A stretch of 64,000 bases of DNA from the NCBI RefSeq assembly GCF_900114265.1, contig NZ_FPKV01000002.1:806001-870000 (forward strand), in the 5' to 3' direction. The DNA comes from Flaviramulus basaltis (GTDB taxonomy: Bacteria; Bacteroidota; Bacteroidia; Flavobacteriales; Flavobacteriaceae). The notes beneath the pieces are model-generated. The model saw nothing but the letters and a program-made list of their open reading frames with translations. It made no database searches and had not been told where the DNA came from. Positions 1-7,586 of this stretch are shown here, one piece after another; the first letter of the stretch is position 1; each line of letters starts with the position of its first letter. Both the position numbers and the translations under genes were made by a program.

Positions 1-904
1 CACATGGTGTTCCGTTTTGCATCGCATCAACCAACTTACCTTTTAAACCTGCACCAAACCTTATGGGTGCTAAACAAACTTTGGCGTATTGCATCACTTC
101 ATTAGCATCATCAACAAAACCCTTGATTAAAAAGCCAGTTTTTACATTATGTAATTGATTTACTTTTTGTGATGCATAAGCTCCATAAATATATAATTCA
201 GCTTTTGGAAGTTGCTTTCTTATAAGTGGCCAAATAGTTTCTTTTAAATATAAAACGGCATTGTAATTAGGCTCATGTAAAAAATTACCAATAGTTACAA
301 AATGCTGTCTGCTTTTAAATTCAGGTAGGTTTTTAATAGTTTCTTCTGCAATTTCATCAAGCATAAAAGGCAAATAAAGCAATAACGATTCATCTACTTT
401 AAATTGATTTTTCAAAATACCAATTTCAGCTTCTGAAATAATTAAACTGATATCACTTCTATAAATACTTGCTATTTCTCGTTTTGCAGTATCATTAAAC
501 AAATAAATGGTATCGAATGGTTTATTCTCTTTAAAAGCATGTTGCCTACCTTTTCTTAAACTGTGCAAATCTTCAGTGTCTAGAATTCGTAAAGCTTTTG
601 GGCAATTTTCAGCTACACGCCAACCAAATTGTTCCTCTGTCATAAACCGATCGAATAAAACAATATCTGGGTTAAATTCTTTTATAAAATCATCAAAACT
701 TGAGCTATTTAACTCGATTTGTTTCTCTATAATGCCTAAACTTTCCAAATTATAGGCATTAGTAGTTTTGGAAGTTGTTGTTCCAAAAGTAATTTGATAT
801 TCTTGTTTTATAAATAATTCTATTAATTGCATCATTCGGCTTCCAGCAGCAGAACTTTTTGGTTCTGGCCAAACAATACCTATAATAAGGAGTTTTTTTA
901 CCAC
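1..904 (-). CDS. Glycosyltransferase, GT-B type, C-terminus cut by window edge
   Basis: About 301 codons are present and the 3' end runs off the left edge. The N-terminus reads MVKKLLIIGIVWPEPKSSAA, a beta strand and loop typical of the first Rossmann half of GT-B glycosyltransferases. The last visible part, RFGAGLKGKLVDAM, matches the donor-binding helix region seen in GT4-like enzymes of Bacteroidetes. It probably transfers a sugar from a nucleotide donor in envelope polysaccharide synthesis, but donor and acceptor cannot be told. The start is GTG at 902-904, because an in-frame TAA (908-910) lies just upstream and the next Met pair is over 20 codons inside. No partner genes are visible because the window ends here. 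Confidence 0.75.
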   Translation of the reverse strand, partial: MVKKLLIIGIVWPEPKSSAAGSRMMQLIELFIKQEYQITFGTTTSKTTNAYNLESLGIIEKQIELNSSSFDDFIKEFNPDIVLFDRFMTEEQFGWRVAENCPKALRILDTEDLHSLRKGRQHAFKENKPFDTIYLFNDTAKREIASIYRSDISLIISEAEIGILKNQFKVDESLLLYLPFMLDEIAEETIKNLPEFKSRQHFVTIGNFLHEPNYNAVLYLKETIWPLIRKQLPKAELYIYGAYASQKVNQLHNVKTGFLIKGFVDDANEVMQYAKVCLAPIRFGAGLKGKLVDAMQNGTPC

Positions 905-996
905 TAATTAATAAATATTTTAACTAAAAAGAATGTGATGTAATTTCTAACTTTATCTCTAAATGACTATAAACAGTAAATGAATATCATAAACTC

Positions 997-1470
997 TTAT
1001 TCTGGTTTTGGTAGTAAAGCATATTTTATACGTACTTGTTTTGCCCAATCGATTACAGATTTAATTTGAGCATCGCTAAGTTTAGCTTCAGAATGTGTCC
1101 ATGTATAAGATTCTAATGGCATCTCTTTATCCTCAACCATTTCAATAAGTTCATCAAATTTATGATCTTTACGCTTCACAGAACTTCCTTCCCAATTAGA
1201 TAAATTAAAATGCTTTTTTCCATCTTCTACATGTTCTGCCAACCAGTAATTTACTGGCGTAATTTTATTATACCAAGGGTATCGTGTATGGTCACTATGG
1301 CAATCATAGCAGGTTTCTTCCAAAATAATTTTCACATCTTCTGGCGGATTTGTTTCTGCTAAAAAAGGCTGAATTGAAGCAAGTTCACCTTCATTTTTTT
1401 CTGGCCCGAAAAACTGAGCAACAATAAACACAATTAACAATGCCCACAATATCCTTTTTATTATTTTCAT
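997..1470 (-). CDS. Haem-binding domain protein (single CxxCH, membrane anchored)
   Basis: 157 aa. One N-terminal hydrophobic segment (about residues 5-21) acts as signal or anchor and puts the rest in the periplasm. One CYDCH motif (Cys54, Cys57, His58) is the covalent c-type haem site. It is followed by YPWYNKITPVNYWLAEHV, which is characteristic of the small Bacteroidetes haem_bd family often found near cytochrome c peroxidases or in electron-transfer loci. The role is therefore probably electron transfer or haem sensing in the periplasm. It is transcribed divergently from the gene at 1515. No obvious redox partner is adjacent. Confidence 0.8.
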   Translation of the reverse strand: MKIIKRILWALLIVFIVAQFFGPEKNEGELASIQPFLAETNPPEDVKIILEETCYDCHSDHTRYPWYNKITPVNYWLAEHVEDGKKHFNLSNWEGSSVKRKDHKFDELIEMVEDKEMPLESYTWTHSEAKLSDAQIKSVIDWAKQVRIKYALLPKPE

Positions 1471-1514
1471 TTTAGTAATTTTAATATTTAAAAAATTAAA
1501 AATAAGAAAACCTT

Positions 1515-2087
1515 TTGACTACGAAAGAACTTTATGAAGAATTAAATTACGTAAATCACTCGCGTGAAAAACGGCTTCATTATGCTAACCTAATTATAGA
1601 TAATCCTGATTTAATTCCGAAACTCTTGGAAATTCTATTTATGGTTAATGATAAAGTATCTCCTCGTGCTGCTTGGGTTTTTGAGTTTATGTGCGGCGAA
1701 AATTTAGAAACAATTATTCCATATTTAGATGTATTTACAGAAAATATTCATAAAATTCATTTAGATTCTGCTGTTCGCCCTGTAGCAAAAATTTGCGAAT
1801 ATTTGGCAAAAGCCTATTATTCTAAAACAGATAATAGAATTAAACATGTGTTGCTTTCTAAACATAAAAAAAAAATTATTGAAGCATGTTTTGACTACAT
1901 GATAAATGATGAAAAAATTGCTCCTAAAGCCTATTCAATGAATACATTATTTTTGTTTGGAAAAGATTACGATTGGGTTCGTCCAGAATTAATTTTAATT
2001 CTAGAACGCGATTTTCAAATGCAAAGTTCTGGTTTTAAAGCACGTGCAAAACATATACTTAAGAAGTTAAAAAATAAAAAAACTTAA
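1515..2087 (+). CDS. Conserved helical protein of unknown function next to purB
   Basis: 190 aa, soluble, no signal peptide, rich in alternating helices (PKLLEILFMVNDKVS, SAVRPVAKICEYLAKAYY), suggestive of a HEAT/ARM-like repeat fold. I recognise it as a conserved flavobacterial protein that usually sits just before purB and is sometimes labelled adenylosuccinate lyase by proximity. It has none of the lyase signature residues. The start is TTG at 1515, since no ATG lies before residue 43 and the TTG gives the conserved-looking MTTKELYEELNYVNHSREKR. It is 66 bp upstream of purB, which has its own promoter. Function unknown. Confidence 0.7.
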   Translation: MTTKELYEELNYVNHSREKRLHYANLIIDNPDLIPKLLEILFMVNDKVSPRAAWVFEFMCGENLETIIPYLDVFTENIHKIHLDSAVRPVAKICEYLAKAYYSKTDNRIKHVLLSKHKKKIIEACFDYMINDEKIAPKAYSMNTLFLFGKDYDWVRPELILILERDFQMQSSGFKARAKHILKKLKNKKT

Positions 2088-2120
2088 AACTTCTAGTATC
2101 TGTCTTCCATCGAAAAAAAC

Positions 2121-2128
2121 TATCTTTG
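2121..2128 (+). promoter_or_regulatory. Promoter -7 box (TATCTTTG) for purB
   Basis: The octamer TATCTTTG fits the Bacteroidetes sigma-A -7 consensus TAnnTTTG and lies 26 bp before the purB ATG, leaving a short leader. The -33 element is only weakly recognisable (TCTG about 18 bp upstream). Confidence 0.55.
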
Positions 2129-2153
2129 AAACTTCAAAAAAACAACACAACAC

Positions 2154-3497
2154 ATGTCATTATCAACACTTAACGCCATTTCTCCTATTGATGGGCGATA
2201 TAGAAATAAAGTAAACGAATTAGCACCTTATTTTTCTGAAGAAGCCTTAATAAAATACAGAGTATTAGTTGAAATTGAATATTTTATTGCACTTTGTGAA
2301 ATTCCTTTGCCTCAACTAAAAAGTGTTGACAATACTATTTTTGATGATTTAAGAAAGATCTATAAAGATTTTTCAACTGAAGATGCTTTAGCTATTAAAA
2401 AAATTGAAAGCGTTACTAACCATGATGTTAAAGCCGTAGAATATTTTATAAAAGAGAAATTTGATGGTTTAGGTTTATCTGAATTCAAAGAATTCATCCA
2501 CTTTGGACTAACTTCACAAGACATTAACAATACAGCAATTCCTTTAAGTATTAAGGATGCTATGAACGATGTTTATGTGCCCGAATATTTTATTGTTTTA
2601 AATAAATTAAAAGCCTTATCAAAAGATTGGAGCGCGATTTCTATGCTTGCAAGAACTCACGGCCAACCTGCATCTCCTACCCGACTTGGTAAAGAAATTG
2701 AGGTTTTTGCTGTTCGCCTTGAAGAGCAATTTAATTTACTAAATGATATACCAAGTGCAGCAAAATTTGGTGGAGCAACTGGTAATTTTAATGCACATCA
2801 TGTAGCCTATCCAAACATAGATTGGAAAGTCTTTGGAAGCACATTTGTACAAGAAAAATTGGGTTTGCAACACTCATTTCCAACAACTCAAATTGAACAT
2901 TACGACCATATGGCTGCATTGTTTGATACCTTAAAACGTATTAATACTATAATAATTGATTTAGATAGAGATGTTTGGACATACGTATCTATGGATTATT
3001 TTAAGCAGAAAATTAAAGCTGGTGAAGTTGGAAGTTCTGCAATGCCACATAAAGTAAATCCTATAGATTTTGAAAACTCTGAAGGTAATTTAGGCATTGC
3101 AAATGCTATTTTTGAGCATCTTTCTGCTAAACTTCCAGTTTCAAGATTACAACGTGATTTAACGGATAGTACTGTGTTACGTAATGTAGGTGTCCCTTTT
3201 GGACATACTTTAATTGGTTTTAAATCAACTTTAAAAGGATTAGAAAAATTATTGTTGAATAAAAAGAAATTTGCTGAAGATTTAGAAAACAATTGGGCTG
3301 TGGTTGCAGAAGCTATTCAAACTATTTTACGTCGTGAGGGATATCCAAATCCTTATGAAGCCTTAAAAGGTTTAACACGAACTAACGAAAAAATAAACCA
3401 AGCATCAATTTCTAATTTTATTGATACTTTAGAGGTTTCTAATACAATAAAGGAAGAGTTAAAACGTATTACACCTAGTAATTATACAGGAATTTAA
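2154..3497 (+). CDS. purB: Adenylosuccinate lyase
   Basis: 447 aa, normal length for bacterial PurB of the E. coli type. It catalyses two beta-eliminations of fumarate in purine synthesis: SAICAR to AICAR, and adenylosuccinate to AMP. The fumarase/aspartase superfamily signature GSSAMPHKVNPIDFE is present near residue 290, containing the flexible signature-loop catalytic serine. ARTHGQPASPT (about residue 165) and the SQDINNTA segment are the other conserved blocks that build the active site at the tetramer interface. It acts in the cytoplasm. The start ATG follows the -7 box by 26 bp. A small membrane-protein gene follows 11 bp later and probably shares its transcript up to the terminator at 3705. 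purL lies elsewhere in this window (40646), so purine genes are dispersed. Confidence 0.97.
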   Translation: MSLSTLNAISPIDGRYRNKVNELAPYFSEEALIKYRVLVEIEYFIALCEIPLPQLKSVDNTIFDDLRKIYKDFSTEDALAIKKIESVTNHDVKAVEYFIKEKFDGLGLSEFKEFIHFGLTSQDINNTAIPLSIKDAMNDVYVPEYFIVLNKLKALSKDWSAISMLARTHGQPASPTRLGKEIEVFAVRLEEQFNLLNDIPSAAKFGGATGNFNAHHVAYPNIDWKVFGSTFVQEKLGLQHSFPTTQIEHYDHMAALFDTLKRINTIIIDLDRDVWTYVSMDYFKQKIKAGEVGSSAMPHKVNPIDFENSEGNLGIANAIFEHLSAKLPVSRLQRDLTDSTVLRNVGVPFGHTLIGFKSTLKGLEKLLLNKKKFAEDLENNWAVVAEAIQTILRREGYPNPYEALKGLTRTNEKINQASISNFIDTLEVSNTIKEELKRITPSNYTGI

Positions 3498-3508
3498 TTC
3501 TTAAATTT

Positions 3509-3706
3509 ATGCTAAACAACAAACAATCTTTAATACTTTCTGGCATCATGGCCGGTAGTGTTTTTGTATTTGGAATAATAGACCTTCTTGACAATTTTGT
3601 TGTTTTAACTGTTCTCACTCTTATATTTTTTACAATTATTATCAACTTGTTTTATGTAAGTTCAAAACAAAAAGAAGACAAACAAGAACAAGATGATTTA
3701 AAATAA
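3509..3706 (+). CDS. Small two-helix membrane protein
   Basis: 65 aa. Two hydrophobic segments (about residues 7-25 and 29-50) are separated by a short DLLDNF turn, with a highly charged lysine/glutamate/glutamine tail (KQKEDKQEQDDLK). This looks like an inner-membrane hairpin with a cytoplasmic tail. It begins 11 bp after purB and ends inside the ascending arm of the terminator, so it is the last gene of the purB transcript. I know no function for it. Confidence 0.55.
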   Translation: MLNNKQSLILSGIMAGSVFVFGIIDLLDNFVVLTVLTLIFFTIIINLFYVSSKQKEDKQEQDDLK

Positions 3707-3735
3707 AAAAAGCTTCCATTTAGGAAGCTTTTTTT
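3705..3735. terminator. Bidirectional hairpin terminator after the purB operon
   Basis: A 13-bp perfect stem (AAAAAAAGCTTCC / GGAAGCTTTTTTT, loop of 5) lies between convergent genes. It ends in a T run on both strands, so it can serve the purB transcript and the DUF4252 transcript. Confidence 0.85.
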
Positions 3736-3753
3736 ATTTTAACAGACTATAAA

Positions 3754-4296
3754 TTACTTGAAAAAATTCATAATATCCTGTACTTGAGATTCTCCAATAT
3801 TAGATTTTTGAAAAGCATCTATTAACGTTACCATTTTTTCTGGGTTCATATCATTTCCTAAAATTCTAACAATACCAAAGCCCATTTCTTTAGAACTACC
3901 AAAAACAACTATTTCATCTGCTTCGTCATCATCACCTATATATTTTACAATAACTTTATTTCCTTTATCACTAAACTCCACTAAATCAACATATTTACTA
4001 TCACTTAAAATGATTTTAACTTTAGCTATTTCTGCATTAAAAGCTTCAAGATTAGTTTCATTAGATTTATATCCTAAAAAATTTAATTTATTGACTGATT
4101 TATAAGCTTCTTTCTGTTCTTCGGTAAAACTATCCTTATCAATCTCTATCATAGAGAGTGGTATATCTTGGGTTATAAAATTTTTAACCTCTTGGTTGTC
4201 TACATAATAACGTTGTAAACTTAACCCATCGCCACAGCTTATTAAAATAACTGTGGCAAAAAAGGTGTAAATTATATATTGGATTGTTCGTTTCAT
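3754..4296 (-). CDS. DUF4252 lipoprotein
   Basis: 180 aa. The signal peptide ends in a lipobox with Cys21 (VILISCGDG), so it is a lipidated envelope protein. The body resembles the DUF4252 family, common in Bacteroidetes and without known biochemical function; the end ...SQVQDIMNFFK is typical. It is the last gene of a four-gene operon (sigma factor, anti-sigma-like protein, DUF4252, DUF4252) and lies 13 bp downstream of its paralogue at 4310. The context suggests an envelope protein that is either a target of, or part of, the sigma factor's signalling. Confidence 0.75.
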   Translation of the reverse strand: MKRTIQYIIYTFFATVILISCGDGLSLQRYYVDNQEVKNFITQDIPLSMIEIDKDSFTEEQKEAYKSVNKLNFLGYKSNETNLEAFNAEIAKVKIILSDSKYVDLVEFSDKGNKVIVKYIGDDDEADEIVVFGSSKEMGFGIVRILGNDMNPEKMVTLIDAFQKSNIGESQVQDIMNFFK

Positions 4297-4309
4297 GATT
4301 GATGAATTA

Positions 4310-4870
4310 TTATTTCTTTTTTTCTAAATGTTGCCCTCCTGGAATATTCATTTTAGAAGTAAGCTTAGAAATTTCATTTAAATCGATATCGCCTGTAAGA
4401 GATACTACAACAGTTTCTATACGACGTTGCTGCCCATTAATTTCTATCTTATCATCCATCATTTTATCAATACCATTTACAAAAATTAAAAGTTCTTTTA
4501 CATGGTCTGCATCTTTTCCTTCTTTTATGTAAAAGTTCACATTTGTGCCATCATCTTTAACTTCCATTAATTCTTCTAAAGAGCTAGAACGAGATTTTAC
4601 CCATTTTGAAATATCTGCTGATATTGTTTTATTATCTGTTACAATAGTTCTAAAACTGGTAATACTTTTTACCATATCCATATAAGCTTGCGCTTCTGGA
4701 TCATCTGTACTTACACCAATTTTAGCTATCATTTGAAACATTTTTGGCTTAATATTTACATAAGTTACATCTGAATTGTCACTGTATTTATCAAAAATAT
4801 TACTTTGTGCCATGCCTGTTAAAGGTAATAACATAATGGCTAATACGAATACTATTAATTTATTTTTCAT
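4310..4870 (-). CDS. DUF4252 secreted protein
   Basis: 186 aa. It has a Sec signal (about residues 1-21, ending GMAQS) but no lipobox cysteine, so it is a free periplasmic or exported protein, unlike its neighbour. The body (SSSLEELMEVKDDGTNVNFY, then GDIDLNEISKL) matches DUF4252 as I know it. It is a divergent paralogue of the following gene, so the pair probably arose by tandem duplication. It is third in the ECF sigma operon. The function is not known. Confidence 0.78.
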   Translation of the reverse strand: MKNKLIVFVLAIMLLPLTGMAQSNIFDKYSDNSDVTYVNIKPKMFQMIAKIGVSTDDPEAQAYMDMVKSITSFRTIVTDNKTISADISKWVKSRSSSLEELMEVKDDGTNVNFYIKEGKDADHVKELLIFVNGIDKMMDDKIEINGQQRRIETVVVSLTGDIDLNEISKLTSKMNIPGGQHLEKKK

Positions 4871-4910
4871 TGTTCTTGTTTTTAAATTATTTAAATGACT
4901 TGTTAATTAA

Positions 4911-5396
4911 TTAATTTTTAAAAATTATACTTGTTGTTTTTTCAATTTCGTTAAGATAACCTAGTGCTGAAGTTCCTTTATTTACTTCTTCTAAATATCC
5001 AACAGTTGAAGCGCCTTTATTAAAATGACTTGAAATCATTGCTAACGAAGTTTCAAGTTCATTAAGCGCATCTTTGGGATTATCATAAGTTCCATAAGCA
5101 TATTCTTTATAAGAAGATTCTATTGGTTGTTTAAAATAAAACCCCAACATAAGAACCGCTACTGCTGCGACAGAAATCCATTTGTAATTAAAAGTTCGTT
5201 TAGTTTTTAATGGAACGTCTTTAGTAAATTGTTCTTGTTGATTTACTAAAAAATACTCAAACATAGGTTTATACATTTCTAAATGTGGCGCTACAGTGTC
5301 GCTCGAAAAATAGTTTTTCAACACTTGCTCTTCTTTAAGGGATGTTTCTCCGTTTTCGTACTTTTCTAGTAATTTTTCTATATTATTTAATACCAT
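4911..5396 (-). CDS. Membrane anti-sigma-like partner of the ECF sigma factor
   Basis: 161 aa. The N-terminal cytoplasmic part (about 1-70) contains the helical pattern IEKLLEKYENGETSLKEEQ, common in small flavobacterial proteins that follow ECF sigma genes. One transmembrane segment follows (about 73-89), then a periplasmic tail. Its start overlaps the sigma gene by 14 bp, which implies translational coupling and supports the pairing. No zinc-binding HxxxCxxC motif is present. The tail carries a 13-residue tandem repeat (residues 126-151). Anti-sigma function is inferred from position and topology only. Confidence 0.6.
   Translation of the reverse strand: MVLNNIEKLLEKYENGETSLKEEQVLKNYFSSDTVAPHLEMYKPMFEYFLVNQQEQFTKDVPLKTKRTFNYKWISVAAVAVLMLGFYFKQPIESSYKEYAYGTYDNPKDALNELETSLAMISSHFNKGASTVGYLEEVNKGTSALGYLNEIEKTTSIIFKN
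4944..5021 (-). repeat. Two tandem 39-bp units in the anti-sigma-like gene
   Basis: The two units encode NKGASTVGYLEEV and NKGTSALGYLNEI, with 8 of 13 residues identical. A degenerate third start (EKTTSIIF) follows at the C-terminus. The repeat is in the predicted periplasmic tail. Confidence 0.75.
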
Positions 5397-5892
5397 AATT
5401 ATGTGTATTAGTTAATTTTTCTCTTATTGTTTTTCTCGCTCTTGATAAGTTTACACGTACCGCTGTGTTATTCATATCTAGCATTTTTGCAATCTCATCA
5501 TAATCGTATTCTTCTATATCTCGTAATTGAATTATCATTTTTTGTTGCTCGGGTAAATCTTCAATTATTTTTGCTACCCAATCTACACTGTCATTTAACT
5601 CAACTTGTTTTTGTAATGATGTTTGTTTGTCTTCATAATTACTATGTACAATTTTTAAGTTTTGTGCTTGTTTAGATTTTAATTTATCGAAACAAAAATT
5701 CTTTGTCATTGTCATAGAAAAAGCTTCAACATTTTTATACTCTTGTATCTTCTTTTTATTTTTCCACAATTTTAACAGAACTTCTTGCGTTGCATCTTCT
5801 GCTTCTTCTGTAGATACTAGTAAACGTTTTGCTAAACGAAATACTTTGTCCTTAAAAGGCATTACAATATTTAAAAACTCTGTCTGAGTCAT
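5383..5892 (-). CDS. RNA polymerase sigma factor, ECF family
   Basis: 169 aa, normal ECF length with only regions 2 and 4. Region 2 shows DATQEVLLKLWKN and SMTMTKNFCFDKLK (core binding and -10 recognition). Region 4 shows LPEQQKMIIQLRDIEEYDYD followed by the helix-turn-helix AVRVNLSRARKTIREKL. It redirects RNA polymerase to a small regulon, probably including its own operon. It is first in a four-gene operon with an overlapping membrane partner and two DUF4252 proteins. Whether autoregulation occurs is inference. Confidence 0.92.
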   Translation of the reverse strand: MTQTEFLNIVMPFKDKVFRLAKRLLVSTEEAEDATQEVLLKLWKNKKKIQEYKNVEAFSMTMTKNFCFDKLKSKQAQNLKIVHSNYEDKQTSLQKQVELNDSVDWVAKIIEDLPEQQKMIIQLRDIEEYDYDEIAKMLDMNNTAVRVNLSRARKTIREKLTNTHNYGIK

Positions 5893-6052
5893 TTTGGTTT
5901 GGTTTAGTTTGCAAAACAGCTTAGTTATCGCTATTTGATATTACGACGAACTAAGATTTAATTTGTTACAATACATATAAATTTATTTTTTATAATACAA
6001 TAATGTAAGTAAATTTAGGGTTTCATAGACTACTTATAATAAAATCATTACA

Positions 6053-7513
6053 ATGAAAATTTTTAAAGCCCTAATAGTACTATTTTTTATTTCCTTTTTA
6101 GCTACCAGTTGTTTCGAAGATAATGATGATAATCAAATTTCATCTAGTCAAATAAATGATTTTGTTTGGAAAGGCATGAATGCTTTTTATCTGTATAAAG
6201 ATAATATTCAAAAACTATCTGATGATGAATTTGGAATTAATACAATTGAGAATAGATATGGAACAAATGATGTATATAATAATTACTTAAACTCATTTTT
6301 TTCTCCAGAAGATTTGTTTGAAAGCCTTATATACCAACCTGAAACGGTAGACAGATTCAGCTGGATTGTTGATGATTATATTGCATTAGAGCAACAATTT
6401 GAAGGAACTACTGGTACTGCTGGTATAGAGTTTAGTTTATTTGCTTCTCCTAATAGTGATACAGAAGGCTTTGGTGTTATTAGATTGGTTCTACCTAATA
6501 GTCCTGCAGATAATACTAATTTAAAACGTGGTGATATTTTTTATGCTATAGACGGACAAAGACTTACCAATAATAATTTAGGAACATTATTAAACCAAGA
6601 AACGTATACATTAAATCTTGGTTTTTTCAACGATAAGGGAACCGTAGAAACAACTGATGATAGTATTGACCCAATTGATGAAGATATAACACTAAGTAAA
6701 GTACAATACACAGAAAATCCTGTATTTAAAACTAATGTTATTAATGTTGGTGGAGAAAATGTGGGTTATGTAATGTACAATGGTTTTACTGATGGTTCTG
6801 AAAATGAATTAAACACAGTTTTTGGTGAACTCAAATCAAATAATATACAGCATTTAGTATTAGATTTACGATACAATCCAGGTGGCTCGGTAAGTACTAC
6901 AGCTTTTTTGGCTAGTATGATAACAGGTCAGTTTACTGGAGATATCTTTGAGAAACTAATTTTTAATAGTAATTTTCAATCTGAAAACACTAATTATCTC
7001 TTTCAGAATAAATTACAAAATGGAAATCCTATAAACAGCTTAAATCTTGATAAAATCTATGTATTAACAACAAGTAGATCTGCATCAGCAAGCGAAGGTT
7101 TAATAAATGGTTTGTATCCTTACATAGAAGTAATACAAATTGGAACCAACACAACTGGTAAAACTCAAGCTTCAAGAACACTTTATGATTCTCCTAATTT
7201 TCAAAGAGAAGGTGTTAATCCAAGTCATACTTATGCCATGCAACCATTAATTGCTACTGGTGTTAACAAAAATAATGAAGAAGTACCAGGAACTGGTTTA
7301 ACACCCTCTTTAGGATTTGAATACCAGGAATACCCACTAAATTATGGTGTTTTAGGCGATGTAAATGAGCCATTATTAGCTTTAGCTTTGGCTGACATTG
7401 AAAACTCAATCGGTAAATTTTCTGCAATAAAATCTAAACCTAAAAAGTCATTTAAATTATTAAAAGATAGTAATGATTTTAATCCGTTAGAAGGTGGTAT
7501 GCTTATAGAGTAA
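6053..7513 (+). CDS. S41 family C-terminal-processing peptidase, lipoprotein
   Basis: 486 aa. The signal peptide with lipobox Cys20 (FLATSCFED) anchors it in the envelope. A PDZ-like segment (about 120-190, VLPNSPADNTNLKRGDIFY) precedes the S41 core. The core has DLRYNPGG (about residue 275), the nucleophile in SASASE (Ser345), and Lys370 in TTGKTQ. The Ser-Lys spacing of 25 residues matches the Ser-Lys dyad of E. coli Prc. It probably cleaves unfolded or tagged envelope proteins from their C-termini. It stands alone with its own terminator. Bacteroidetes have many such lipoprotein S41 paralogues, so the substrate cannot be named. Confidence 0.9.
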   Translation: MKIFKALIVLFFISFLATSCFEDNDDNQISSSQINDFVWKGMNAFYLYKDNIQKLSDDEFGINTIENRYGTNDVYNNYLNSFFSPEDLFESLIYQPETVDRFSWIVDDYIALEQQFEGTTGTAGIEFSLFASPNSDTEGFGVIRLVLPNSPADNTNLKRGDIFYAIDGQRLTNNNLGTLLNQETYTLNLGFFNDKGTVETTDDSIDPIDEDITLSKVQYTENPVFKTNVINVGGENVGYVMYNGFTDGSENELNTVFGELKSNNIQHLVLDLRYNPGGSVSTTAFLASMITGQFTGDIFEKLIFNSNFQSENTNYLFQNKLQNGNPINSLNLDKIYVLTTSRSASASEGLINGLYPYIEVIQIGTNTTGKTQASRTLYDSPNFQREGVNPSHTYAMQPLIATGVNKNNEEVPGTGLTPSLGFEYQEYPLNYGVLGDVNEPLLALALADIENSIGKFSAIKSKPKKSFKLLKDSNDFNPLEGGMLIE

Positions 7514-7530
7514 AATATCTTTTTAAATAA

Positions 7531-7568
7531 AAAAAACCTACAAAAATTAAAATTCTTGTAGGTTTTTT
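7531..7568. terminator. Hairpin terminator between the S41 peptidase and the B12 receptor
   Basis: The stem CCTACAAAAATT / AATTCTTGTAGG has one mismatch and is flanked by A and T runs on both sides. It is placed between two convergent genes and can act in both directions. Confidence 0.8.
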
Positions 7569-7586
7569 TATTTAATTTATTTGTTC

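Noticed and set aside
997-1470. Full cytochrome c or peroxidase assignment for the single-CxxCH protein
   Set aside because: Only one CxxCH and no peroxidase motifs, so I kept the haem-binding domain name.
3705-3735. Possible small RNA or riboswitch at the purB 3' end
   Set aside because: The structure is a plain terminator with T runs on both strands.
4299-4532. 77-aa plus-strand frame opposite the DUF4252 gene
   Set aside because: Antisense shadow with cysteine-rich, unpatterned composition.
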